From: Ceratothoa steindachneri
Lineage: Eukaryota; Arthropoda; Malacostraca; Isopoda; Cymothoidae
Length of the DNA: 64,000 bases
NCBI GenBank assembly: GCA_963969495.1
Contig: OZ018326.1
Location: 181,203,653 to 181,267,652, forward strand
Reading direction: 5' to 3'
Position numbers and translations under genes: made by a program. Each line of letters opens with the position of its first letter. Within the stretch, counting starts at the first letter, position 1. The notes under the pieces are model-generated. The model was given only the letters and a program-made list of their open reading frames with translations, did no database searches and was not told the DNA's origin. Below, one piece after another: positions 44,034 to 54,117 of the stretch.

Positions 44034-44862
44034 TCACTCTTCACGGTACCACTTGTGCTCAATCGCACCCTTCTGCACCCATTCACACTCTTCTACTGGT
44101 CCCTGGCTACGCGTAGCAATTAGTCGGGGTTGTTCATCAGTCGTCCTGTCAGTCTCATCATCACTATTTATCATCTCATCAACCATACTCTTAGCCCTCA
44201 TTACCAGTTCTCCCATCTCACGACAGAATTCTTTCATACTCTTCCGTTCAGAACCCTCACTCTTCATACCCCCATTCATCAGCTCCTCACTCACAGCTCT
44301 CATCCAACTCAAGGTACATTCTTGCGAAACAGACAGGTCACTCACATCCCCTGTATTCTCAACAGGCATACCAGAAACCCCTTCGACTGGTTCCCACCAG
44401 AAACCTGAAAAATCAGCCACTTCATCATTCACTACATCAAACTCATCCCTACTATTACCATTTGTAAAACCCGAAAAATCAGCCACACTAGGTTCATTCT
44501 GCCCATACTCTTCCGTTCAGAACCCTCACTCTTCATACCCCCATTCATCAGCTCCTCACTCACAGCTTTCATCCAACTCAAGGTACATTCTTGCGAAACA
44601 GACAGGTCACTCACATCCCCTGTATTCTCAACAGGCATACCAGAAACCCCTTCGACTGGTTCCCACCAGAAACCTGAAAAATCAGCCACTTCATCATTCA
44701 CTACATCAAACTCATCCCTACTATTACCATTTGTAAAACCCGAAAAATCAGCCACACTAGGTTCATTCTGCCCAAACACACTGTCATTCATACTGTTCCC
44801 AAAACCAGAAAAATCAGGCACAGGCAGCTCACTCACTCGTCTACTTATACCAGCCAGATCAC
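44034..44862 (-). pseudogene. C-terminal extension of pol with a 269-bp tandem duplication
   Basis: After the integrase, the minus strand encodes an acidic, low-complexity protein. It has a helix (LEREIEFLLKQVSDLAGI) and repeated DFSGF motifs (PVPDFSGFGN, VADFSGFTNGN, VADFSGFWWEP). It has no resemblance to an envelope: no signal peptide or membrane segment is seen. A 269-bp unit occurs twice (44235-44503 and 44504-44772) with about two differences. Because 269 is not a multiple of three, the second unit is out of frame with the first. The function is unknown, and it may be a capsid- or integrase-associated tail. Confidence 0.7.
44235..44772. repeat. Tandem duplication, two 269-bp units
   Basis: Both units begin CATACTCTTCCGTTCAG (44235 and 44504). 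They differ at about two bases by eye, for example CAGCTCTCATCC against CAGCTTTCATCC. The duplication is recent and specific to the complete gypsy copy as far as I can see. Confidence 0.93.
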
Positions 44863-47592
44863 TCACCTGTTTAAGCAAAAACTCAATCTCCCTTTCAAGA
44901 TCCCCCATACCAGAAACACTCTGCCAGACTTACTTTCATTCGTACTTGCATTCTTCCTTTCACTCTTCTTTGTACGCTTTCTACTCCTCGAGACTAAGAC
45001 TAGCTCTTTTCCAGACAGATCCATACTATCACATTCAATCTCATCATCATGCACTTTACCTCTCTCTCTACACAGTCCATACACCGGATGGCTCACCAGG
45101 TAGTCAGGAGGTTCTCTCCATCTCCTTAACTGACTCTGATGAGCCCGCACTCTTTCAGTCATACCGTCATTCAAACTCTCCAAAACATACGTCACCCCAT
45201 TTTCCCAAACTCTCACAACTCTATAAGGTCCATCAAACTTCTCACTCATCTTTGATACATTCAACCTACCCTTCACTTCTTTCACCTTCAATACTTTTGT
45301 ACCTAATTCAAATGAACGGAACCTTTCATGCGCCTCACGCCATACACTCTGCTCACTTTCACTCAAACGAAACCTATCTTTCACTCGCCTTTCAAAATTC
45401 ATCACAAACTGACATGGGGACATTCCAGTTGCACTATGCACAGTTGAATTATACGCCCACAACACTCTCCCCAGACACACATCCCAGTCATTCACTGTCG
45501 TACTCATCATTCTCAACATCTCACACAAGGTTCTTATAGTCCGTTCAGCCAATCCATTTGAAGACGGTACATACGGAGTTGTTCTCACATGCTCCACACC
45601 ATTCTCTCTCAACATTTGCTCAAACACTTTCCCTACAAATTCAGGCCCATTATCACTCAGACATCTTCTAGGCTTCCATACACACATAGGAAAAAAAAAC
45701 TGCTCAACCACACGCGCAACAGTCACACTCCTTTTATCTCTCACAGGCGCTGCATACACAAACTTACTTTTATGATCAACCATAACAACCATACCAACAT
45801 TCCCAGCACTCGTACGTGGCAAAGACACACAATCAATCACTACCAATTCAAACGGTTCTTTCGCATCAACTTTCAACATCGGTGGTTTCACTTGCACACC
45901 TTGCACCTTTCGCTTCTGACACCTTTCACACGTAGTTGCAACATCATTCACAACAGTTCTCAGAAACGGGTGGAACACACGCTCCTTCATACACTCCCAC
46001 AGCTTAAACTTACCCATATGCCCATAATTATCATGCACAACCTTCACCAGACCAATCATACCAACTAAGGACATCACAGGTACATACATATCATCACCAC
46101 CCTCCACATGCCTCACAAAATATACAACATCCATACAAACAACAAAATTCTTAGCATACCTTTTAAAATCACTTAAACACTCTAGCCATTCATTCAAATC
46201 AACACGCATCATTACACACTTCTTCAACTCACTAACAAAAGGACACATCTCTTGCATCTCTAGAATATCATCATCACTTAAAATCTCATTCTCATCATCC
46301 ATGACCAACTCAATCATGCCACAAAATTTGACAACATTCTTCGCACACTCATTCAACTTCATCACCTCACATTCACCTTTCATAAGACGATCCTTATCAG
46401 CATCCAAAGACAAATCATTCAATCTCATAAAGTCTACACCAAGCAAGAAACAACAAGGCATTTGCTCACCTTTCAGAATCACAAAGTCATGCTTCACATT
46501 CACACCATTACCCAAACTCACTTTCAGACTAACCTGTTCCCATGCCACTATCAAGCCATTCCCTAATCCACTTATCCGTAACTTCACAGGTTTATGCTCG
46601 CAACATCTAAACTCTTCATACTTACTCAGAATATTCTCATTCACTAAAGACACTTGCGCTCCAGTATCAATCAAACCACAGAACAACCTTTCACCAACTT
46701 TCACTCTCGCTTCCATCATATCAGGTCCACCATGTTCGCAATACACCGAAGGAACAAGCACACCAACATCAGCACTGATATCTACACTGTCATTAACTCC
46801 CATATCATCACTCAACACACACTCATCTTCATCCAGACAATCATTCTTCTCTCTTATATATGAACACTTTTCAATTACCCAATTGTAGTGCACACCGCTC
46901 AAACATTGCAGATGTACCACATTAGGATTCAAACCCTTCATCTTCTCATCCTTGTACACAATCGGCCTCTCACCACCAAAGTGCACATAAACAATCACTC
47001 CATACAAACGACTCACTACAATCAACACTTCCTGAAATGGCGGGACCCCTTGCATACACATCGCTCTCAATTCTTTCATGAAGTTCCGCACCTTTGCCAT
47101 ACCAATGCTTTCAGGCTTCCTACACACTTCATTCATTACCTCCTTCCTTAAATCATCTACACTATCGGGCACTCTCACATCTACTCCATCACTCTTCAAA
47201 TCTTGCAAACCATTCCATACACTCTCAAACAAGGAATCACCACCACCCTTACTCTCTTTTCCATTCGTAATTCCTTTCGGCAAATACTCAGGATCACTCA
47301 CTCCACACACATTTTCATCATTCGTACCAGGATACCTTGACATCAAATCAGCCACTCCATTCCGTTCACCAGGCACATACTCAATCACATAGTCAAAGTC
47401 ACTCAAATCTTCCAATGTCCTTGCAATCCTACTATCAGCCCACTTCATACGCTGCAGATACACAAGAGGTTGATGATCGGTTTTTATCACAAACCTCACA
47501 CCATACAAAAATGGACGCAACACTTTCAAACAATATCTTATCGCAGCCAGCTCTCGTTCCACAGTCGAATACTTTCGTTCTGCAACATTCAT
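44863..47592 (-). CDS. pol: Gypsy pol, C-terminal open frame: RNase H end, OTU-like, second retropepsin-like, integrase
   Basis: 909 codons stay open. Residues 1-90: end of RNase H (FVIKTDHQPLVYLQ, WADSRIARTLEDL). Residues 115-240: an OTU-like segment with GGGDSLFESV, PPFQEVLIVVSRLYG and a final HYN; where OTU enzymes have Asp-Gly-Asn-Cys, this has Gly-Gly-Asp-Ser, so the usual nucleophile is replaced. Residues 300-390: a second retropepsin-like domain (GLIDTGAQVSLV, then LLGVDFM). Residues 515-560: integrase zinc finger with His520, His525, Cys555 and Cys558. Residues 580-690: integrase core with Asp587, Asp647 (LSDNGPEF) and Glu683 (LAERTIRTL), a D,D35E arrangement. Residues 780-805: GPY/F module (FDGPYRVVRV). 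The frame is separated by stops from the upstream RT, so this copy is not functional as a whole. Confidence 0.9.
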   Translation of the reverse strand: MNVAERKYSTVERELAAIRYCLKVLRPFLYGVRFVIKTDHQPLVYLQRMKWADSRIARTLEDLSDFDYVIEYVPGERNGVADLMSRYPGTNDENVCGVSDPEYLPKGITNGKESKGGGDSLFESVWNGLQDLKSDGVDVRVPDSVDDLRKEVMNEVCRKPESIGMAKVRNFMKELRAMCMQGVPPFQEVLIVVSRLYGVIVYVHFGGERPIVYKDEKMKGLNPNVVHLQCLSGVHYNWVIEKCSYIREKNDCLDEDECVLSDDMGVNDSVDISADVGVLVPSVYCEHGGPDMMEARVKVGERLFCGLIDTGAQVSLVNENILSKYEEFRCCEHKPVKLRISGLGNGLIVAWEQVSLKVSLGNGVNVKHDFVILKGEQMPCCFLLGVDFMRLNDLSLDADKDRLMKGECEVMKLNECAKNVVKFCGMIELVMDDENEILSDDDILEMQEMCPFVSELKKCVMMRVDLNEWLECLSDFKRYAKNFVVCMDVVYFVRHVEGGDDMYVPVMSLVGMIGLVKVVHDNYGHMGKFKLWECMKERVFHPFLRTVVNDVATTCERCQKRKVQGVQVKPPMLKVDAKEPFELVVIDCVSLPRTSAGNVGMVVMVDHKSKFVYAAPVRDKRSVTVARVVEQFFFPMCVWKPRRCLSDNGPEFVGKVFEQMLRENGVEHVRTTPYVPSSNGLAERTIRTLCEMLRMMSTTVNDWDVCLGRVLWAYNSTVHSATGMSPCQFVMNFERRVKDRFRLSESEQSVWREAHERFRSFELGTKVLKVKEVKGRLNVSKMSEKFDGPYRVVRVWENGVTYVLESLNDGMTERVRAHQSQLRRWREPPDYLVSHPVYGLCRERGKVHDDEIECDSMDLSGKELVLVSRSRKRTKKSERKNASTNESKSGRVFLVWGILKGRLSFCLNR

Positions 47593-49395
47593 AGCCTTGG
47601 ATACATACCCAATTATTCACCTGACATTCTCTCCATCCAAACGCTGCTCTTGCATCAGAAAACCTCCCATACAATACCCACTCGCATCTGTATACAGCTC
47701 AAGCATTTTAGCATTTACACTATAATCTGGGTAAGCCAATTCAACATCTTCAGCTGCTGCCTCTTTCAGTCTCTCATACGCCTCATTCATCTTATCATTC
47801 CACTTGACAACCGTACTACCTTTCTTGCCCATCTACTCAGTCAGAGGCTTACTCACACCAGAACAATCACGTATTTACTTTCGCTGAAACTCAATCAAAC
47901 CCCAAAATGACTTCAGTTGCTTCACAGTCACCGGTTTAGGAAACATTCGCACCTTCTCAACATACTTCGATGATTTTTGCAATCCATTCTCACTCACCAT
48001 ATGCCCAAGGAATTCCACTTCTTTCGCAAACCATTCACACTTCGCCACTTTCACCTTCACACCAACACTCTCCAACGTTCTCAACACATCATTCACCAAT
48101 CTCATATGCTCCTCAAAAGTCTCAGTCATAATCAAAATATCATCTATAAACGCAATCACATTCTTACTCGCAAACTTACTCAACACAACATTCATTGCCC
48201 GCTGGAAGGCTCCGGGAGCATTAGCCAACCCAAAGCTGAGGTTCCGGAACTGGTAATGCCTCTTTGAGGAAGAGAAGGCAGTTACTGGCCGGCTCTCCTC
48301 AGCAATGGGCATCTGGTAATACCCCCGTACCAGATCCAGCTTCGTAAACCACTCCATCCCATGCATACTATACACACACTCAGATACCACACACATCGGA
48401 AACCTTTCTTTCACAGTCCTTTCATTCACCTTTCGATAATCCACACACAGATGCAATCTTCCATCCGGCTTACGTACAGGTACAATTGGACTATTCCATG
48501 CACTCTCACTCTCTTCAATCACCCCCAATTGCTCCAATTCCAAACACTGCTCCTCAATCTCATCAGCAACCGGACGTGGGAAATGCCTCGGCCGCTGATA
48601 GATTGGGGAGTCCTCCTTCAGGACAATCTTGAATTCCGGGAGCTTTGCAACCCCGAAATCCAGATCACCCTTACTGAGGGCTCCCTTTCGTTCAAATATC
48701 ATTCGATACACATCCTCCCTTTCATACTCAGTTAAACATCCATCCAATTCCACCATGCTCTTCACATCATTATACGTCCATTCACACGTCTCTTCACCTG
48801 CAACATTCACCCTGACATCTGTACTATCATCCATACCTACCTCATTGACAGTGGAGAGGTGGCCCAGTATATCTCCGACTTGGATTCCCCTCACCTGCCC
48901 TTTCACACTGGGGTCCGCCTGCACGCATACAAAAGGATCATTCATTCTCATCAAGCCATTAAACACACAAGCAACACGCCTTACCTTATAACATGCATCC
49001 TTTCCATCCAATATCACAGTGTTCTCACTCACATTCAAACTAACATCCTTACTCCAACTCACTCTAACAGACACCCTTTCACCCTTCACAAGCCTTACAT
49101 TCTCCATAGCAGTCACCTCAATACCAGTAAACACACTCCTCAAAACGCTACCATCTTTCCCTACATACAACTTATACACCCCATTTTTACCAATCTTTCT
49201 CTCAATCTGATCACTCGCAGGATGCACAACCATACAATTCATTTTCATAAAATCATACCCCAAAATCACACCATACTCACTACTCACCTTATCAATCACA
49301 GAAAATTCACATTCATTCATCATCATACCATGCATTCGAACAGCTGACCTTATCATTCCAATCAAAGGCACTCTCCTATTACCAATACCTACCAA
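47593..49395 (-). pseudogene. pol: Gypsy pol, N-terminal part: end of first protease, reverse transcriptase, start of RNase H
   Basis: The frame 47875-49395 starts in the first retropepsin (GVILGYDFMKMNC). It then runs through a long spacer to the RT: YQRPRHFPRPVADEIEEQ, SAWNSPIVPVRKPDGRLHLC, CVDYRKVNERT, WFTKLDLVRGYYQMPI, FGLANAPGAFQRAMN and catalytic VIAFIDDILIMTE (IDD). The RNase H start (LYTDASGYCMGGFLMQEQ, 47617-47832) follows after stops at 47874, 47832 and 47618. The older copy reads sense codons at all three places (Phe, Trp and Arg), which shows these are copy-specific lesions. Confidence 0.9.
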
Positions 49396-49598
49396 ACTAC
49401 CCTTGCACTCAGACAGGAGGGCTTTCTCGCTAACTTGTCATACACATCTTTATACACCAAGCTCACCTTGCATCCAGAATCTATTAAAGCCAAACACTCA
49501 ATTCCATTCAATTCCACCTTAACACTCAGACACTCATACTTCCTACCAGACAGCACTTTCACACTAGACAGACTTACCAACACATTACTCACACTCAT
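49389..49598 (-). pseudogene. First retropepsin of the gypsy element, N-terminal half
   Basis: Contains the active-site motif LALIDSGCKVSLVYKDVYDKL (DSG). The other half, with ILGYDFM, is in a different frame from 49395 on, so one frameshift lies near 49395. In the older copy (58875-59410) gag and protease are in one continuous frame, but the motif there reads DSE. Confidence 0.85.
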
Positions 49599-49636
49599 GC
49601 ACCCAGAGGATACTTCAGCAGGTACCCTCTTACCAT

Positions 49637-51388
49637 TCAGTTTCCCGCTTCAGACTTTCCATTCACACCTTGCGCTCTCAGTCTAATCCAACACTTTTCA
49701 CTTGAATGTCCTTCCATCGCACAATAGCTACATACATTCCTCTGGTCACGACACATCCTTGCATAATGACCAGCCTTTCCACAATTACCACATGCATATT
49801 TCATACTTTCCCCAGCAGTTGTTCCACCATTCAACCTCGGACAATCTTTCTTCAAATGGCCTATTTCTTTACACTCGAAGCACTCTTTCACACTTTCCTG
49901 GCAATCCTTTATCATATGCCCTTTCTTACCACACCCAAAACACGCACCAGATGTCCACCTACATTCTGCCAACATATGACCTTTCCTTCCACACCGACGA
50001 CATTCCACAATCTTTCTCCCACCATTCGGTCTCTCGTTTGCTGGGACATACCTCGGTTTCTCTCTCATATATCCTTTCCCACGCTTGAAATTCATCTGCC
50101 CCCTTCCATTCGACCACCCTCCATTTGCCCATCCATTCTGCCGGCCCAGGAAGTTTGACATCACTCCAGCTGGTGCAGCCTTCAGGGCATCCCTGTAGCT
50201 GACAAACTGCTGGGGTGGATGAAAGCTCCTGGGCTTCTTACCCCCAACATTCACACTGTACCATCCATCCTCTTCTAGATCGCTTTCATCATCAAATCGT
50301 CCATCTTCTAACAGTTCCAACACATCCTCCCACATCAACCGTTCACCTGTCAGTCTCACTCTCTCCTTTCTCTTTCCACTCAGCCATTCACTCACCTTTC
50401 GCGGGATCGTGTCCAAAAACTTCCTCATGAGTGGTTTACATTCATTTACATCATCATCACCATACCTCGTTCTTGCCATACTCTCAAGCCTATGTGCATA
50501 CATATTCACACTTTCACTCTTCCCCATTCGAGCCTTCTCAAATTCATTCACCCTCTTATACTTCACACTCTCTTTCATTCGTTTCACCTGCCCAATCAAT
50601 CTCTTCTTCACTACATCGTACTTTGGCTCTCCCACACTCGTTATCACTCGCAAGAACTCCAACACTTTCCCATCCAAACAATCTCCCAGAACACTCACCC
50701 AGTGACCCTTGTTCTGCGGGTACTTGAGCTTGCAGTACCGCTCAAAATCCCCGAAGAACTCATTCATACTCTTTCCCCCATGCAATCTAAACTTATCAAT
50801 CCTTGGCACTTCCCTAATCAAAATTCCTTTTCCCACATTCACTTCACTCTCCGAAGAGCTACTCTCGGTCTCACTCATTCCAATCATATCGTCACTCTCT
50901 CCCTCATCTGAGTATAGCGAATCCGCACTCTTCCCTCTCGCCTTCCTATCCTTAACCTTAGAACCATGCTTACTTCCTCTCTTACTTTCCACTCTCTTCC
51001 ATTCACCCCCTTTCCTACCACTCACAGTATCTTCTTTAGACTCAATCATACTGCCATCCATTCCATTTAGCGGAGTCCCTTCAGTAGGAGCAGGGGTCAG
51101 GGTTGTAGGTCCTGGGACTGATCCAGCCCCTGTCATCATGTTATACAGGTCCTGCATCCGTCGGTCCGTCTGATCCTGTCGGTCTCCCATTTCCTTCTTC
51201 ATCCTATCAGTCTTTTCATTCATCCCTTTTATTTTATTCTCCATTCCCTCCATCATTCCTCGCAACATTTCACACTCCTCTTCTTTCTTTCTCAACTCCA
51301 GTCTCAATCGCACTACTTCTTCATTCAATGTTTCCGCTACAGCCATTGTTCCCAAGTTAGTAAAAAGATAGGAGGCGGGAAAATTCAA
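49637..51388 (-). CDS. gag: Gypsy gag with N-terminal coiled coil and five zinc knuckles
   Basis: 583 codons; the more likely start is Met15 (MAVAETLNEEVV, at 51346). Residues 20-80 are Leu-, Glu- and Lys-rich and predicted to form a coiled coil (RLRLELRKKEEECEML). An acidic and Ser-rich linker follows. Then comes a capsid-like domain at about 190-370 (IDKFRLHGGKSMNEFFGDFE, YCKLKYPQNKGHWVSVLGD). The C-terminus has five CxxCxxxxHxxxxC knuckles: CRRCGRKGHMLAEC, CFGCGKKGHMIKDC, CFECKEIGHLKKDC, CGNCGKAGHYARMC and CSYCAMEGHSSEKC. One or two knuckles are more usual in gypsy gag proteins. It would assemble particles and bind RNA. The shift into the protease near 49680 looks like a mutation, as the older copy has gag and protease in frame. 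Confidence 0.9.
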   Translation of the reverse strand: MNFPASYLFTNLGTMAVAETLNEEVVRLRLELRKKEEECEMLRGMMEGMENKIKGMNEKTDRMKKEMGDRQDQTDRRMQDLYNMMTGAGSVPGPTTLTPAPTEGTPLNGMDGSMIESKEDTVSGRKGGEWKRVESKRGSKHGSKVKDRKARGKSADSLYSDEGESDDMIGMSETESSSSESEVNVGKGILIREVPRIDKFRLHGGKSMNEFFGDFERYCKLKYPQNKGHWVSVLGDCLDGKVLEFLRVITSVGEPKYDVVKKRLIGQVKRMKESVKYKRVNEFEKARMGKSESVNMYAHRLESMARTRYGDDDVNECKPLMRKFLDTIPRKVSEWLSGKRKERVRLTGERLMWEDVLELLEDGRFDDESDLEEDGWYSVNVGGKKPRSFHPPQQFVSYRDALKAAPAGVMSNFLGRQNGWANGGWSNGRGQMNFKRGKGYMREKPRYVPANERPNGGRKIVECRRCGRKGHMLAECRWTSGACFGCGKKGHMIKDCQESVKECFECKEIGHLKKDCPRLNGGTTAGESMKYACGNCGKAGHYARMCRDQRNVCSYCAMEGHSSEKCWIRLRAQGVNGKSEAGN

Positions 51389-51462
51389 TCAAACTACTTG
51401 TCACACTAATTGGGTATGGACTGCAATCCAATCCAGTCACGCTCCCAGTTTCGAAGTCTCAC

Positions 51463-51480
51463 GTCCCTATTCGGGCGCCA
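51463..51480 (-). promoter_or_regulatory. Primer-binding site matching tRNA-Lys
   Basis: On the minus strand TGGCGCCCGAATAGGGAC begins two bases after the 5' LTR. On the + strand it reads as an 18-base tRNA 3' end finishing in CCA. It differs at one base from the well-known Lys3 primer-binding sequence (TGGCGCCCGAACAGGGAC), so tRNA-Lys(UUU) is the likely primer. Confidence 0.88.
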
Positions 51481-51482
51481 AA

Positions 51483-52346
51483 TGTAGCAGGCCGAAAATA
51501 TATCTCTAATCCCAATCGATAATCGATCCAACCCGCTTCCTACACTGTCCGGACGTGAGAAATCGAGGGAGAATAAAACGGATTGTATATACAGTCCCTT
51601 TACTTACAAAAAAAAAGTACAATGATAATTACAGCTTATATTTACAACAATTTTATATTTACTAGGGAAGTGTGCACACTTCAAAATGAGGCTAAATTCC
51701 CCAATCCAAACACGATACCAAAAGAGAATTTTATAACCGGGAAATACAACAATTTACTTATATTCTCCCCAAAACAAAAAAAACACAACAACCGAACGAA
51801 AAGGGGGCACGCGCTATCACTTGTGTGCTGGAGGTGGGTGGTAGTAGGCTAACTTAGAAGGAGGCAGGATTGTCAACGAATGCGGGTATGGCGGTTCAGG
51901 TGCTTAGAGAGGCACGAAAGCCCTCCATCTCAGGGCTGGGCGGAGCACTCGTCTAGAGAACCCCTCTTGCTATCAGTCCACACTTCCACTCTCTCTTTCC
52001 AGAATATGACGCTTTGATAAAAGTTTATTTTAAGCAAAGTACAATATTATTATAGTGATATCTCAAAATTAGCTACTATCTTTCCAGAATATAACGCTTT
52101 GTTAAAAGATTAATTTAAGCAAAGTACAATCTTATTATAGTGATATCTCAAAATTAGCTACTATCTTTCCAGAATATAACGCCTGGAAAGAAAGAAAAAC
52201 ATGGTAATCATTTTATACATAAAATAAACAAAAATAAAACAAACCTATTCCCATTCACACACATTCTTACAGAGGGAGGGAGAGGGTACTGAGAAAAGGG
52301 GTGGGAGAATGGCCCTTTTACACACACTCACATTCGCTCCACCACA
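51483..52346 (-). repeat. 5' LTR of the complete gypsy element
   Basis: Starts TGTAGCAGGCCG and ends CCACCACA on the + strand, with 864 bp and near-identity to 43125-43984. The 85-bp repeat recurs at about 51995-52182. Confidence 0.95.
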
Positions 52347-53272
52347 ATGATTTAATCACGAACCTCACACCATACCAAAGACAGACGCAACACTTTCCAA
52401 TAATACCTTATTGCAGCTAACTCTTTCTCCACAGTCAAATACTTTTGCTCTGCCACATTCATAGCCTTAGATACATATCCAATTATTCGCCTGACATTCT
52501 CTCCATTCAAATGCTGCTCTTGCATCAAAAAACTTCCCATACAGTACCCACTCGCATCCGTATACAATTCAAGGAATCTTAGCATTTACACTATAGTTAG
52601 GGTATACCAATTCAACATCTTCAGCTGTTCCTTCTTTCAGTTTCTCATACGCCTCGCTCATCTTATCATTCCACATAACAGTAGTTCTACCTTTTTTGCC
52701 CATCCACTCAGTCAGAGGCTTACTCACACCCGAACAATTATGTATAAACTTTCGTTGAAACTCATTCAAACCCAGAAACTACTTCAGCTGCTTTATAGTC
52801 ACCGGTTTCGGAAACATTTGCACCTCAACATACTTTGGTGACTTTCATAACCCATCCTCACTCACCATATGCCCAAGGAATTTCACTTCTTTCACAAACC
52901 ATTCACACTTCGCTACTTTCACCTTCCCACCAACACTCTCCAACGTTCTCAACACATCATTCACCAATCTCATATGCTCCTCAAAAGTCTGTCATAATCA
53001 AAATATCCTCTATAAACACAATCACATTCTTATTCGCAAACTTACTCAACACAACATTCATTGCCCACTGGAAGGCACCGGGAGCATTAGCCAACCCAAA
53101 GCTGAGGTTCTGGAACTGATCATGCCTTTTCATAGAAGAAAAGGCAGTCACTTGCCGCTCTCCTTAGCAATGGGCATCTGGTAATACCCCTGTTCCAGAT
53201 CAAGCTTTGTAAACCACTTTATTGCATGCCTACTATACACACACTCAGATACCACACACATCGGAAACCTCT
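52347..53272 (-). mobile_element. Outer gypsy copy, part 2: start of RNase H and RT C-terminal half
   Basis: Starts with the second ATGA target duplication and continues the older copy. It reads RNase H LYTDASGYCMGSFLMQEQ (52352-52585), the connection NCSGVSKPLTEWMGKKG (52569-52769), and the RT to TKLDLEQGYYQMPI near 53200, all with scattered frameshifts. It breaks at CGGAAACCTCTT, where I-like copy E is inserted. Confidence 0.88.
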
Positions 53273-53279
53273 TCCCCCC

Positions 53280-53886
53280 GACCCAGGATCGACTCTTATT
53301 CCGCAAGGCTAAGGACTTGGTCCTGGCGCGCCTGGCTCTTCCTTGGACGTCACATGCCTCAATAGTTAGAAAGGCACCCTCTTCTCCTGGCCCATCCAGG
53401 CCAACGAGCACGTTTGTTTCCGCGCCCATTCGGAGCCCTTCTGCGGGCTCTACTCAACCCGGGCAGACCCCTGGTAAAGCTGGCGGCAAAAAGGGTTCAC
53501 ACCCAGCCCCGGCTAAAACCCGGGCTCCCCCCTCTTTTCCCAGCGTGACCGTTTCCCGTAAGGCGAAACGGCCACGCGCCTCCACCGTGTCATTAGACTC
53601 ATAGGAGGCAAAACCCCTGAAGTTGGTCGCTAGGCCATCTTCCGGGGTTCCTAAAGCTGTCCACCAAAAGGAGGACAGCAACAAAGGAGCTATGGCTCCT
53701 TCGCCCACGCCTAGAGGTGGAGCGAGTGGCTCGGAGACGGTGGTTCCTCGAAAAGAGGGCCCCCCCCACCTCCCAAGCCGCAACGCCCGCCTAAGGTTTC
53801 GAGGCGGAGGGAGGAAATGACTTGCATGGCGAGCCCAACCTCCCCCAATAAGTCCTCGAAGGCGACAGCGCTTTGTCCGGCCAACA
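53280..53886 (+). pseudogene. ORF1 C-terminal tail of I-like copy E
   Basis: Basic, Pro/Ser-rich tail matching copy B from its residue 300 on (SYASIVRKAPS in B, SHASIVRKAPS here). A stop after VSLDS (53604), where B has SLDSQEATP, and a frameshift in the poly-C at 53760 disrupt it. Confidence 0.8.
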
Positions 53887-54117
53887 TTGTTTTTTTGTTA
53901 TTATTGTTTGTTTTTGTTTTTTTGTAGGTCGCAGGCTCCTGCGCCGGGGGGAGGGGGACCTCCCCCCGACGCCGGAACTTGCTCCCTGATTGTTATCCAC
54001 TTTTTATTGTTGTTTCTGTTAAATTCTTTTATTTTAAAGTAGCCTAGAACTGGGCTGTTTGTTTGCAGCGACTTATGCCCAAGTGGGCAGTTGCCAGATA
54101 GCCCCTTAAAAAAAAAA
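53887..54117 (+). mobile_element. 231-bp 3' UTR-only insertion of the I-like LINE, 14-bp target duplication
   Basis: The direct repeat TTGTCCGGCCAACA flanks it (53873-53886 and 54118-54131). Copy B at 23525-23540 shows the empty site. The insert is the family 3' UTR, with the GC-rich hairpin (53932-53985), the GCGACTTATGCCCAAGTGGG terminal hairpin and the A tail. Confidence 0.93.

Larger units (their letters stand above)
43125..52346 (-). mobile_element. Complete gypsy-type LTR retrotransposon, 9.2 kb, nested in an older copy of itself
   Basis: Two LTRs of about 860 bp bound an internal region read on the minus strand. The target duplication is ATGA (43121-43124 and 52347-52350). Primer-binding site and polypurine tract are in place. 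The internal order is gag with five zinc knuckles, retropepsin, RT, RNase H, an OTU-like segment, a second retropepsin-like domain, integrase with GPY/F module, and a C-terminal extension with a tandem duplication. No envelope gene is seen. The LTRs differ by about seven substitutions plus a few small indels by eye, so the insertion is recent. The coding region has three in-frame stops around RNase H, a frameshift in the first protease and one at the gag-protease boundary, so the copy is inactive. Confidence 0.95.

Noticed and set aside
44034..44908. Envelope gene in the gypsy element
   Set aside because: The post-integrase frame lacks a signal peptide, membrane segment and Cys pattern, and is an acidic repeat-like extension.
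45589..47594. Long + strand open frames opposite the gypsy pol
   Set aside because: They are low-complexity, His- and Thr-rich shadows of the minus-strand coding sequence, with no motifs of their own.
48361..51173. Long + strand open frames opposite gypsy gag and pol
   Set aside because: They mirror the real minus-strand frames, and no domain or start context supports them.
51463..51480. tRNA gene
   Set aside because: Only the last 18 bases of a tRNA match, in the exact position of a primer-binding site. No cloverleaf extends to either side.
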